Below are positions 21,422-29,642 of a stretch of DNA of 31,604 bases, one piece after another. The stretch is from positions 1-31,604 of IMG/VR virus record IMGVR_UViG_3300044675_000836, one strand, 5' to 3'. This stretch comes from a virus. The notes beneath the pieces are model-generated. The model saw nothing but the letters and a program-made list of their open reading frames with translations, was not told the origin of the DNA and searched no databases. Made by a program: the position numbers and the translations under genes. The number at the start of each line of letters is the position of its first letter. Positions within the stretch are counted from its first letter, which is position 1.

Positions 21422-22465
21422 ATGGATTTGCCAATTTACAAATTAGTAATCAATCCTGAGGATGAAACAGGTGTTGAATTTGTGTCACTTGTGACCAACC
21501 CTGCAATAGAAAAAGAGTTTCAATATTTTAGTGAGCAAGACTTTGTTGATCCAAGACCAGGAGAGAATGAAGGTGAGTTTATATCTCGTTGTGTAGAGAA
21601 AGTCATCAACGAAGGTTACGAAAATGAACAGGCAGTTGCAATCTGCTATTCATATTGGGAAGGTGGCAAGTTCGATAAACATGAGTTCTTCAATGACTAC
21701 CCAAAAGCAGCATCACAAAACGCACAGAGAGGAATTAACCTGAACGAGGCTATCGGCAATGACTGTGCTACTTTAGTAGGTAAGAACAGAGCAAGACAAT
21801 TAGTAGCTCGTGAGAACCTTTCATTGCAAACGATAAAACGCACTTACTCTTATTTGTCAAGGGCTAAAGAATATTACAACCCATCAGACACAAAAGCCTG
21901 TGGAACTATCAGCTATTTATTATGGGGTGGAGAAGAGATGCTTCGTTGGACTGAACGCAAGTTAGAAGAGTTAGAATTAAGCAAGGCACGTAAAGCAACA
22001 TTTGAGATTCAGAACGAAGAGAAGCGTATTATCTCAGGTGCTGCAATGATTGCTGATTTACCGATTTATCGTTACGATGATGTAAGGGGTGAATACTACG
22101 TAGTTTTTGATAAAGAAACCATTTTTGAAATTGCTAAGAAATGGGCAAGAGGGGACAAATACGATGCAGTAAATATTCATCACGATAAAGCAGTAAATGG
22201 ACTTTCTTTATTTGAGTCATTCATTGTTGACAGAGAGCGTGGCATTATGCCTCCAAAAGGTTACGAAGAAGTAGCAGACGGAAGTTGGTTTTTGTCTTAC
22301 ATCGTAAATGATGAGTCTATATGGCAGAGAGTAAAAGAGGGTGAGTTCAAAGGTTTCTCTGTTGAGGGCTTTTTCGACTTTGAAGAGACCGTAGAAGACA
22401 AGATTGCCAATGCCATGATGAAGAAACTAAAGAGAGTCTTGGAGCAATGGGATGGGAAAAATTGA
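21422..22465 (+). CDS. XkdF-like prohead protease with inserted domain
   Basis: A 347-aa composite protein. Residues 1-37 (LPIYKLVINPEDETGVEFVSLVTNP) and 195-325 (RIISGAAMIADLPIYRYD, VNIHHDKAVNGL, WQRVKEGEFKGFSVEGFF) form an XkdF-like prohead protease. H253 or H254 and S313 are candidate catalytic residues by analogy with U35-type proteases. Between them lie about 150 residues containing EFISRCVEKVI, QAVAICYSYWE and a CATLVGKNRARQL...CGTISYLLWGG module, known as a separate domain in other phage head genes. It probably trims the scaffold and capsid during head maturation. Confidence 0.8.
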   Translation: MDLPIYKLVINPEDETGVEFVSLVTNPAIEKEFQYFSEQDFVDPRPGENEGEFISRCVEKVINEGYENEQAVAICYSYWEGGKFDKHEFFNDYPKAASQNAQRGINLNEAIGNDCATLVGKNRARQLVARENLSLQTIKRTYSYLSRAKEYYNPSDTKACGTISYLLWGGEEMLRWTERKLEELELSKARKATFEIQNEEKRIISGAAMIADLPIYRYDDVRGEYYVVFDKETIFEIAKKWARGDKYDAVNIHHDKAVNGLSLFESFIVDRERGIMPPKGYEEVADGSWFLSYIVNDESIWQRVKEGEFKGFSVEGFFDFEETVEDKIANAMMKKLKRVLEQWDGKN

Positions 22466-22498
22466 GCCAAAAAAAACAAACCACTAATTATATATAAA

Positions 22499-23053
22499 AT
22501 GAATTCAAAAGAAGTAATCAAAGAAATCAGAACCTTGTTAGGTTTCTCAGAAGAGAAACAAGAGGTGAAGATGGAAACTGCCACATTAGTAGATGGCACG
22601 ATCATTGAATGGGAGGGCGAACTTGCAGTAGGTACTGCTATCTTTGTTCAAACTGGCGAAGGTCTTATTCCTGCTCCTGACGCTACTCACGAAGTTGAAG
22701 GCGGTATGCTTGTAACTACTGAAGGCGGTATCGTAACTGAAATCGTAGAAATTGAAGAAGAAGTTGAAGTTGAAGTTGCAGCAACTGAGTTTGCAACCGT
22801 TGAGTCTTTCAACTCTTTGTTAGACAAGTTCAATGAAGTTGTAGCACGTCTTGAGGCTATCGAAAAGAAGAACGTAGAGCAAGAGGCTAAATTCAACTCA
22901 ATGAAAGACATCTTTTCTAAGACCGTTGACTTAGTTGAAAAAGTAGCAGATTTACCATCTGAAGAACCACAAAAAGCACCTGCAAAACTTTCTAAGAAAG
23001 AGGAGCAGTTCGCAAACATCATGAAAATTGCACAAACCCTAAAAAATAAATAA
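22499..23053 (+). CDS. Scaffold-like capsid assembly protein
   Basis: A 184-aa protein between protease and major capsid, the standard place for scaffolding. It has an N-terminal helix, a beta-rich small domain (LVDGTIIEWEGELAVGTAIF, then a glycine-rich repeat), a strongly acidic EIEEEVEVEV run, and a C-terminal coiled coil (about residues 100-150) with a basic end. Acidic coiled-coil proteins here normally guide capsid assembly and are cut away. It is preceded by an A-rich leader with no Shine-Dalgarno. Confidence 0.75.
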   Translation: MNSKEVIKEIRTLLGFSEEKQEVKMETATLVDGTIIEWEGELAVGTAIFVQTGEGLIPAPDATHEVEGGMLVTTEGGIVTEIVEIEEEVEVEVAATEFATVESFNSLLDKFNEVVARLEAIEKKNVEQEAKFNSMKDIFSKTVDLVEKVADLPSEEPQKAPAKLSKKEEQFANIMKIAQTLKNK

Positions 23054-23057
23054 AAAA

Positions 23058-23993
23058 ATGGCATTTAACGTATCAGCCTTAGCAAATTACACCAACGAGC
23101 AGTCTACAGAGTTAGTACTTAAGTCTTTGTTTGGTTCAAAAACTGCAGCTATTTTACAAGCTGCTGGTCAAGTTCAAGTAGGTGTGAAGTCTGCAGAGGC
23201 TTTGAACATCCTTACTTCTGACGTTTACTTTCAGACAGACGGTTGTGGGTTTACCAGTTCAGGTAACACTACTTTCACTCAGCGTGTAATCACTGTTGGT
23301 AAAATCAAAGTTGAAGAAGAATTGTGTCCTAAGACTTTGGAAGCAAAGTGGATGCAAACCCAAATGGCTGCAGGTTCTCCAACTTCAGTACCTTTCGAGG
23401 AGCAAATCGGTCAAGACAAAGCGAACAACATCGCTAAATTGTTAGAAATCGCAATGTGGCAAGGTGACACAGCAACAACCAACACTAACCCTAACACTAA
23501 CAAGTTTGATGGGTTCATCAAGTTGATTGACGCTGCTTCTGCTTCTACTGTTGCTGGTAACACTTCTTCTGCAACTTCTATCACAGTTGCAAACGTAGAC
23601 GATTTGATTGACAACATCTACAACGTAATCCCTGCAGACATCGCTGATGCTTCTGACTTGGTTTTGTGGGTAGGTATTGACACTTTCAAGAAGTATACTA
23701 CTGCTCTTAGAAACAACAACTTGTTCCACTACGCTGCTGATAGCGAAGGTATGGAAATCACAATTCCTGCTACCAATGTAAAAATGATTGCAACAGGTGG
23801 ATTGAACGGAACTAACCGTATGTTCTTAGGTCGTTTAAATAACTTCTTTATAGGTACTGACCTTGCTAACGAACTTGAAGAGTATAAATTCTGGTATTCG
23901 GTTGATAATGACATAGTTAGATTCCGTGCTACTATGAAATTTGGATGTCAATTTTCCTTTCCAGATCAAATAATTTCTTTTAAATTAGCTTAA
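23058..23993 (+). CDS. Major capsid protein
   Basis: A 311-aa protein following the scaffold-like gene. The start (NVSALANYTNEQSTELVLKS) and a loop-rich centre (a TNTNPNTNK stretch) are consistent with an HK97-fold capsid protein of this phage group. The codon choice (many AAC, GCT and ACT codons) differs from neighbours and suits very high expression. The assignment uses position, length and similarity to capsid proteins of Bacteroidota phages rather than a diagnostic motif. Confidence 0.85.
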   Translation: MAFNVSALANYTNEQSTELVLKSLFGSKTAAILQAAGQVQVGVKSAEALNILTSDVYFQTDGCGFTSSGNTTFTQRVITVGKIKVEEELCPKTLEAKWMQTQMAAGSPTSVPFEEQIGQDKANNIAKLLEIAMWQGDTATTNTNPNTNKFDGFIKLIDAASASTVAGNTSSATSITVANVDDLIDNIYNVIPADIADASDLVLWVGIDTFKKYTTALRNNNLFHYAADSEGMEITIPATNVKMIATGGLNGTNRMFLGRLNNFFIGTDLANELEEYKFWYSVDNDIVRFRATMKFGCQFSFPDQIISFKLA

Positions 23994-24004
23994 TTTCATA
24001 GAAT

Positions 24005-24511
24005 ATGAGCTGCTCTCTAACTTCGGGATTTGTATTAGACTGTAAAGATTCAGTAGGTGGCGTTAAAGCCATCCATTTGATTAACTTTGCAGCAACAGGA
24101 TTTACCGTAAGTGGTGGAGAGGTTACAGCAACCACCATCGCATCAGGCAACGTATATACTTACGAAATGCCTAAGGGTGTGGGTTCTATGACTACCACTA
24201 CTAACGTCTCACAAGAAAACGGAACTGTATTCAACCAAACTGACGTAGTTGCTCGTTTGAGAAAACTTGCTACTACTAAGCGTAACGAATTGAAACTTCT
24301 TTCTCAAAACAGAGTATTCTGTATTGTAGAAGATAACAATTCGACTTACTGGTTGGTTGGAAGAGAATACGGTTGTGACATTACTGCTATGACTTCTGAA
24401 ACAGGAACTGCAATGGGTGATAACTACGGCTACAATTTCACACTTAGTGCTATTGAGTCTGAAAGTCCTTACAAATTACAGGCTTCTGTTGTAACTGCTC
24501 TCTCAATTTAA
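24005..24511 (+). CDS. Probable major tail (tube) protein
   Basis: A 168-aa, threonine- and serine-rich beta protein starting MSCSLTSGFVLDCKDSVGGVKAIHLINF. This opening (two cysteines, then a GG-(V/I)K strand) recurs in tail-tube candidates of Bacteroidota phages. The position directly after the capsid gene and the abundant-protein codon use fit. It is followed at once by the strongest terminator in the window, which ends the late structural unit. Confidence 0.7.
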   Translation: MSCSLTSGFVLDCKDSVGGVKAIHLINFAATGFTVSGGEVTATTIASGNVYTYEMPKGVGSMTTTTNVSQENGTVFNQTDVVARLRKLATTKRNELKLLSQNRVFCIVEDNNSTYWLVGREYGCDITAMTSETGTAMGDNYGYNFTLSAIESESPYKLQASVVTALSI

Positions 24512-24533
24512 GTTTTCATAGTTTGTTTCATGC

Positions 24534-24561
24534 AAAGGGGTGGCTTCGGTCACCCTTTTTT
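24534..24561 (+). terminator. Intrinsic terminator with UUCG tetraloop
   Basis: AAAGGGG-TGGC (24534-24544) pairs with GTCACCCTTT around a C(TTCG)G tetraloop with one bulged G, followed by TTTTTT. It is a strong Rho-independent terminator behind the tail-tube gene. Confidence 0.92.
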
Positions 24562-24582
24562 ATTTGCCAAAAATCGACTTTT

Positions 24583-24600
24583 ATTATTTAAGTATAGATG
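24583..24600 (+). promoter_or_regulatory. Repeated late start element, copy 2
   Basis: Exact copy of the 18-mer at 15789-15806, ending in ATG 24598. Because a terminator lies just upstream, transcription of the fibre genes must begin between 24562 and about 24600, or read through, which supports a promoter role. Confidence 0.55.
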
Positions 24601-24948
24601 CTGCATATAACTAAGCAAGATAGCAAAGACTTTTACTTGACTTTGACGGAGAAAACAACAATCTCCAATCCTACTTATTTATTCAGTTTAAAATCTCGTC
24701 AAACAGATACTTTTAAAAACTTCATCTTACCAGATACTTCAAATTTTAAAGAGCGTTACAACAAATTTGAATTTACTGAAGGAGACACAGACGCAACTAC
24801 TTTAGATGTTGGAGAGCATTTATATACTATTTATGCTCAGATTTCTCCGACTAATACCAACCCAAACAACGCTGATGAAGTTGTAGAAACAGGTATATTT
24901 AAAGTATTACCATTGATTAACGAAGAATTATTTTACGTAGTTGAGTAA
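24598..24948 (+). CDS. Virion-associated protein, 116 aa
   Basis: A 116-aa beta-rich protein (KDFYLTLTEKTTISNPTYLFSLKSR, then VGEHLYTIYAQIS) starting at the repeated 18-mer. Small proteins of this type lead the tail-fibre cluster in related phages, but the exact role is unknown. It is the first gene after the terminator. The end overlaps the next TTG-started gene by 8 nt. Confidence 0.7.
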   Translation: MLHITKQDSKDFYLTLTEKTTISNPTYLFSLKSRQTDTFKNFILPDTSNFKERYNKFEFTEGDTDATTLDVGEHLYTIYAQISPTNTNPNNADEVVETGIFKVLPLINEELFYVVE

Positions 24949-25168
24949 GAAGATTTACATATCAGAAAAGCCAATAGGCAAAGAGCATCAAGTAAACCTT
25001 GATAAAGAAATCTTTGTTACGCAAAGAAGCATAGGCTTTGAGAGGCAAGTTGATCTGACTAAAGAAATTTATGATGTTGACGCTTTATCTGCTTTCTTTC
25101 TTATGACTGAGAGTAATGACTTTTTACAATTAGAACAAGGAGGGCGAATAGTAAGTTATTATGGGTAA
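24941..25168 (+). CDS. Small virion-associated protein, 75 aa (TTG start)
   Basis: A 75-aa protein with two near-repeats (ISEKPIGKEHQVNLDKEIF and VTQRSIGFERQVDLTKEIY), suggesting an internal duplication of about 18 residues. The only start that keeps both repeats is TTG 24941, within the end of the previous gene. It probably belongs with the fibre genes; the function is unknown. Confidence 0.65.
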   Translation: MSKKIYISEKPIGKEHQVNLDKEIFVTQRSIGFERQVDLTKEIYDVDALSAFFLMTESNDFLQLEQGGRIVSYYG

Positions 25169-25961
25169 TCAAAAAATCTCACAACTTGAACCGATTGGAA
25201 CTATCGATGTAAACCAGGATAGCATTCCTATTGTTGACTATTCCGAAAATCTGACAAAGAGAACAAATCTTGCAAATATCGGAGAAAGGGTTTTAGAAGC
25301 TAACACAACAACTAATTTAGCAGAGGGAACAAATCTATATTTTACAAATACACGAGTTTATACAAAAGTAAAAGCCTCATTAATTGCAGGTTCAAACACT
25401 TCAATTACTTTTAATGATGCTTTACAAACTATTACAATAGCATCTCAAGGTAATGTTCAGAGCGTTAACACAAAAACAGGTGCAGTTGTTTTAACGACAA
25501 CAGATATAAACGAAGGCACAAACGAGTATTTTACGGCTGCAAGAGTTAGAGCAGTAGTTTTAACAGGTTTATCATTAGTTACAAATGCGGTTATTTCTGC
25601 TACTGATTCAGTTTTAGTTGCATTCGGTAAATTACAGGCTCAGATAACTGCAAACCTTACAACGCTTACTACTCACGTTGCTGACACAAATAATCCTCAC
25701 GCAGTTAACAAAACACAAGTAGGCTTAAGTAATGTGGCTAACGTAGACACCACAAACGCATCAAATATATCAAGTGGTACATTAGCTGATGCAAGACTAT
25801 CTTCTGCGGTTACAACGCAAGGCAACACATTTAACGCTGCAAATAAACTTGTTCAATTAGACGCATCTGCTAAACTTCCAGCAGTTGACGGAAGCAATTT
25901 AACAAATCTACCAATACCTCCATCAACAGGAGGCAATCTATATTTATTCTATAACTACTAA
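25161..25961 (+). CDS. Tail fibre protein
   Basis: A 266-aa protein with fibre-type repeats: NLAEGTNLYFTNTRV and INEGTNEYFTAARVR (two copies), SVNTKTGAVVL, and the tail-fibre motif THVADTNNPHAVNKTQVGLS followed by NVANVDTTN. These pieces are shared by trimeric fibres of many phages. The C-terminus is short and hydrophobic (LYLFYNY), so binding specificity may come from a partner such as the lectin-like protein downstream. ATG overlaps the previous gene by 8 nt. Confidence 0.8.
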   Translation: MGNQKISQLEPIGTIDVNQDSIPIVDYSENLTKRTNLANIGERVLEANTTTNLAEGTNLYFTNTRVYTKVKASLIAGSNTSITFNDALQTITIASQGNVQSVNTKTGAVVLTTTDINEGTNEYFTAARVRAVVLTGLSLVTNAVISATDSVLVAFGKLQAQITANLTTLTTHVADTNNPHAVNKTQVGLSNVANVDTTNASNISSGTLADARLSSAVTTQGNTFNAANKLVQLDASAKLPAVDGSNLTNLPIPPSTGGNLYLFYNY

Positions 25962-26365
25962 TGGCTGCAAATACATCACCAATTTTCGCACTTGTACCTG
26001 AAACTAAAATAGTAACGGTAACGGCTGCAACAACAGATAGAACAGGTGCGACTACAACTAATCTTGTTGAACTATTAACCGCTACAACTGACGGCACAAA
26101 AATCACTCAGATAGGGGCAAAGGCAGCAGGTTCAAATGTTGCTACAAGCGTTTTGATTTTTATTACTAATACAAGCGGAACAAGTCCTAAATTATATGAT
26201 GAAATTGCAATGGCTGCTGTTACTGCTTCAACAACTGTAACATCTCAAAGGGCAGTGACCGCATATTCAGACCTACAATTAAAAAGCGGACAAAAAGTTT
26301 TAGTAGGAATAACGGCTGCGGTAACTGATGGAATAAACATTTTTGCAATAAAAGGAGATTATTAA
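25961..26365 (+). CDS. Fibre-associated structural protein, 134 aa
   Basis: A 134-aa threonine- and alanine-rich beta protein starting MAANTSPIFALVPETKIVTVTAATTD, with VLIFITNTSGTSP in the middle and a GDY end. I recognise this layout as a small protein that accompanies tail fibres in several unrelated phages; its role is unknown. It shares one base with each neighbour, forming a tight fibre operon. Confidence 0.7.
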   Translation: MAANTSPIFALVPETKIVTVTAATTDRTGATTTNLVELLTATTDGTKITQIGAKAAGSNVATSVLIFITNTSGTSPKLYDEIAMAAVTASTTVTSQRAVTAYSDLQLKSGQKVLVGITAAVTDGINIFAIKGDY

Positions 26366-27225
26366 TGCCTGACTTTGGTATTTTTAGAGGTTTTAATGAT
26401 AAATTGTTTGGTAACAAATTATATGCTGGGCAATTACCAACGCAGTTGGGAAAAATTGGAAGTGAAAATTTTGGCTATTTATATTTACTTAATGATTATC
26501 CAAACGCAGCGGCTGCATATTCATTGCGTAAATTAAGAAGTGCGTACACAGGTAGTGCTATTCGTGTCCGTAGAGCATCAGATAACACCGAGCAAGATAT
26601 AGGCTTTGTTAACAATGTGCTTGATACATCTTCATTAACAAGTTTCTGCAGCGGAACTAATGGATTTGTTACTACTTGGTATGACCAAAGTGGTAACGGC
26701 TACAATGCAACTAACGGAAATGCTGTAAGTCAGCCCCAAATAGTTAGTAGTGGTAGTGTTATTTTAGAAAATGGACAACCAACTATAAATTTTTCAGTTT
26801 CTAAAGAACTTCAAACTGGACTTTTTGCTTCCGTTATTTCACAACCAAATACATATTTTATAACGGTTAACAAAGCCAATCATAATGGTTATTTGTTTGA
26901 AACAAGTGGAGGAGGAGCAAGACAAGCACAAGGAGATGACACTTGGGTTTTTGCAGGTTCTGTGGCATTAGGTTTTTATCCAACAGCGGATTTAGGAAGT
27001 CAAAAATTATTAACTATTTTATTCGATGGAGGAAGTAGTATTAGCCGAATAAACTCAATAGCCAAAGGTTCTGGTAATCCAGGTTCTAACGGTCAAGGAG
27101 GTATACGTTTTGGAAGAAATGCGAATTCTTACAATATGCAGGAATTTATAATTTATCAAGGAAACCAAACAAACAACTTCTCTGGAATTGAAACCAACAT
27201 AAACTCATTTTACTCTATATATTAA
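26365..27225 (+). CDS. Lectin-like adhesin (arabinofuranosidase-B-like domain)
   Basis: A 286-aa protein. Residues 50-130 (AYSLRKLRSAYTGSAIRVRR, then DIGF, then FVTTWYDQSGNGYNATN) match the beta-sandwich domain also found in alpha-L-arabinofuranosidase B. The rest is a concanavalin/LamG-like fold. In phages this domain is used in receptor-binding proteins; whether catalysis remains cannot be seen. The host ligand is likely a surface polysaccharide. It is encoded directly after the fibre genes. Confidence 0.75.
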   Translation: MPDFGIFRGFNDKLFGNKLYAGQLPTQLGKIGSENFGYLYLLNDYPNAAAAYSLRKLRSAYTGSAIRVRRASDNTEQDIGFVNNVLDTSSLTSFCSGTNGFVTTWYDQSGNGYNATNGNAVSQPQIVSSGSVILENGQPTINFSVSKELQTGLFASVISQPNTYFITVNKANHNGYLFETSGGGARQAQGDDTWVFAGSVALGFYPTADLGSQKLLTILFDGGSSISRINSIAKGSGNPGSNGQGGIRFGRNANSYNMQEFIIYQGNQTNNFSGIETNINSFYSIY

Positions 27226-27467
27226 TGCAAGGCTACAAATACACAACCGAACAAGACGCAATTAACGCACGTGAGGCGTGTGACGCATACTACGGCATCC
27301 CTAAATCACCCGATGATGTAACCCAACATTGGGTAGACTACAACTTTGCAGAATTAAACGATCCGCAATTTTGGTATATAACGTTTGACGAATCTTTGTT
27401 GCCTATTTTAGGACAACCAATAGAATTTGAAGTGATACAACCTAACCCATTCGATGAAGCTAACTGA
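27225..27467 (+). CDS. Small conserved protein after the fibre genes, 80 aa
   Basis: An 80-aa protein (TTEQDAINAREACDAYYGIP, then TQHWVDYNFAELNDPQFWYI) of a family that follows tail-fibre genes in many phages. It may be a fibre chaperone or a minor virion protein, but no role is established. It overlaps the next gene by 14 nt. Confidence 0.75.
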   Translation: MQGYKYTTEQDAINAREACDAYYGIPKSPDDVTQHWVDYNFAELNDPQFWYITFDESLLPILGQPIEFEVIQPNPFDEAN

Positions 27468-27624
27468 TACAACCGCTAACGCTTTAACGACAACGTCTTT
27501 TGTAGGTGCTTTTAGTAGCATTGCTACAACTTGGAATCCAATCATTTCTGCAATCGGTGGAATTATCGCAATAGTTACAGGCTTACTTGGTGCTATTTAT
27601 TACATTAAAAAATTACGCAAATGA
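27454..27624 (+). CDS. Holin-like small membrane protein 1, 56 aa
   Basis: ATG 27454 to TGA 27622-27624 encodes 56 aa. Its hydrophobic segment is about residues 28-50 (PIISAIGGIIAIVTGLLGAI), and the end is basic (YYIKKLRK). The polar threonine-rich start and single strong membrane segment fit a small holin or holin partner. It is coupled by ATGA to a second membrane protein. Confidence 0.6.
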   Translation: MKLTDTTANALTTTSFVGAFSSIATTWNPIISAIGGIIAIVTGLLGAIYYIKKLRK

Positions 27625-27791
27625 TTGACCGAATATTTAAAAATTGGAAATCTACTGCTTTAGGAATTGGAGTTATGGGCGTAGGCTTTTTGCTTGTATG
27701 GTTTGAAAAAGCAACATTAACTGAGTTTACGGCATTTATTGGTGGAGGTTTACTACTTTTATTTTCAAAAGATGGCAAAGCAGCAGATTAA
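27621..27791 (+). CDS. Holin-like small membrane protein 2, 56 aa
   Basis: ATG 27621 to TAA 27789-27791 encodes 56 aa with two hydrophobic segments (about residues 12-28 and 37-49) and charged ends: MIDRIFKNWKSTALG at the start and SKDGKAAD at the end. This two-helix layout and the RIFKNWKST opening are frequent in Bacteroidota phages and fit a class II holin that releases the endolysin encoded at 944. The next gene starts within its end. Confidence 0.65.
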   Translation: MIDRIFKNWKSTALGIGVMGVGFLLVWFEKATLTEFTAFIGGGLLLLFSKDGKAAD

Positions 27792-27888
27792 CCTATTTAA
27801 AGCAAAGCCAACTAAAAAACTTAGACGGCACACCAAACACAAGAATAAACACAAATCAACTAAACCATATAACGCACAAGGAAGATGA
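27772..27888 (+). CDS. Small very basic protein, 38 aa
   Basis: A 38-aa peptide (MAKQQINLFKAKPTKKLRR, then lysine- and histidine-rich, ending NAQGR) from ATG 27772 to TGA 27886-27888. A small basic protein with the same opening and GQGR-type ending occurs before the portal gene in many phages of this group. It may bind DNA or RNA. It overlaps the holin-like gene by 20 nt and the portal gene by 4 nt. Confidence 0.7.
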   Translation: MAKQQINLFKAKPTKKLRRHTKHKNKHKSTKPYNAQGR

Positions 27889-29642
27889 CAGAATTTGCAA
27901 GAATAAACTTTGCCGAAAGCAAGATACCTGTTTTCAAAGAAAATAAGGCGAAGAACTATATAACCTACGGTACTGACAACAAGTATCCTCAAATGCTTAT
28001 TGACCTTTACAACTCTTCTCCTAAACACGGGGCGTTGGTATCACAAAAGGCTCAATACATTGCAGGTGATAAAACAGAGGTCATAGCAAACAACACAGAG
28101 CAACTAACAATCGCAAATGATAAACTTGCTTCAATTAACGCTTACGAGTCCTTTGATGACGTTAAATCAAAGATTGCTGCTGACCTTGAACTCTTTGACG
28201 GATTCGCATTGGAAATTATTTGGAACAAGGCGAAAACCTCCATAGCTGAGATTTATCACTTACCATTTCAAAATGTTCGTATTTCTTTGGACGGTCACTA
28301 TTGGTATGCTGAAGATTGGAGCGATAGAAAATTAGATCCTATTTACTACTATTGCTGGAATCCAATCACTCGTGAGAACAAGCAGTTGTATTATTTTAAG
28401 ATGTACAAAGCAGGTCAAGGTGAGTACCCAACTGCACCGTATCAGAGTGCTTTAAAATACATCGAAATAGACACGGAGATTGCAAATTTTCATCTTAATA
28501 GTATTAAGAGTGGTTTCTCAGCACAAACTCTTTTACAACTCTTTAAAGGCGTTCCAACACCTGAAGAGATGCGTCAGACTATTAAGAGATTTAAAGAAAA
28601 CTTTAGCGGCACAGATAATGCAGGTTCTATAATCATTCAGTTTAATGATCCTAACGAAACTCCATCTGTAGTCAACAACTTAGCACCATCTGACTTTGAC
28701 AAGCAGTTTGACCTTTTAAACCAAACTGTGCAGCAAGAAATTTTGATGGCTCACAGAGTTACTTCTCCGATGTTGTTCGGAATAAAAACAGAAGGTCAAC
28801 TTGGTGGGCGTTCAGAACTAATAGAATCTTACGAGGCTTTCCAAACTGCTTACATTGAGCCACGTCAAAACCAAATGGATAGAGCGTTGACTTCTATTTT
28901 TAAGTTTATTACACCTGTAACCCTAAAAACTAAAAACAAGCCTCCTATCGGTTTAGATTACATCCAACTATTTGAGAAAGGAATTATATCACAAGCTGAG
29001 GCAAGAAGAGAGTTAGGCATGAGCGACACCGTTGCTATGTCTTCACATTCTAATTGCAATCACAATCCTTTTGGTTGGGATGATGACAAAGACTTAGCAG
29101 TATTTGAGCAATTCGGAGAGTTGGCTTCTAAGTTTGAAAAAGTCCCTTTTGATTTTGCCTCTGCTCTTGAACTTATTATTCTGCAGTTTTTGAACGGAAA
29201 CACAGAGTTAACACTTCAAGACCTTGCTAACAACATTAAGCAAGATGCTGATAAAGTAGCGGAGGCAGTAACCAAATTAATCAATGACGGCTTAATCACC
29301 TCAGCAGATAACATTTTAAACGTGACAGAGCAAGGTACTAAGACGCTTGTTGACTCAGGTTTAGGCACAGAACTTTTAGTGCGTTATACCTACGAAAAAG
29401 GACCTGGAATAAGCGGCTCTGAAATCATTCCTACTTCAAGAGATTTTTGCAGAAGTTTAATTGCTTTAAATCGTGTGTACACTCGTGAGGATATAGATAC
29501 AATTTCATCAAGAGTAGGTTACAACGCTTGGGAAAGAAGAGGCGGTTGGATGACAGTTAAAGGCTCTTCACCTGCTATTCACGTCCCTTATTGCAGACAC
29601 ATTTGGAAATCACAACTATTAAGAAGAAAAATCAATGGCTAA
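27885..29642 (+). CDS. Portal protein with C-terminal extension
   Basis: A 585-aa protein. Residues 1-400 match phage portal proteins: ITYGTDNKYPQMLIDLYNSS, LELFDGFALEIIW, and the segment GGRSELIESYEAFQTAYIEP near the C-terminal end of the portal core. From about residue 415 a helical winged-helix-like region (LTLQDLANNIKQDADKVAEA) leads to a C-terminal module (RDFCRSLIALNRVYTREDID, later PYCRHIWKSQ) seen fused to portals in related phages. The portal ring passes DNA into the head and joins the tail. Confidence 0.88.
   Translation: MTEFARINFAESKIPVFKENKAKNYITYGTDNKYPQMLIDLYNSSPKHGALVSQKAQYIAGDKTEVIANNTEQLTIANDKLASINAYESFDDVKSKIAADLELFDGFALEIIWNKAKTSIAEIYHLPFQNVRISLDGHYWYAEDWSDRKLDPIYYYCWNPITRENKQLYYFKMYKAGQGEYPTAPYQSALKYIEIDTEIANFHLNSIKSGFSAQTLLQLFKGVPTPEEMRQTIKRFKENFSGTDNAGSIIIQFNDPNETPSVVNNLAPSDFDKQFDLLNQTVQQEILMAHRVTSPMLFGIKTEGQLGGRSELIESYEAFQTAYIEPRQNQMDRALTSIFKFITPVTLKTKNKPPIGLDYIQLFEKGIISQAEARRELGMSDTVAMSSHSNCNHNPFGWDDDKDLAVFEQFGELASKFEKVPFDFASALELIILQFLNGNTELTLQDLANNIKQDADKVAEAVTKLINDGLITSADNILNVTEQGTKTLVDSGLGTELLVRYTYEKGPGISGSEIIPTSRDFCRSLIALNRVYTREDIDTISSRVGYNAWERRGGWMTVKGSSPAIHVPYCRHIWKSQLLRRKING

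Noticed and set aside
22687-23064. 125-codon antisense frame over the scaffold gene
   Set aside because: Its serine/threonine run is just the complement of the acidic repeats of the scaffold-like protein.
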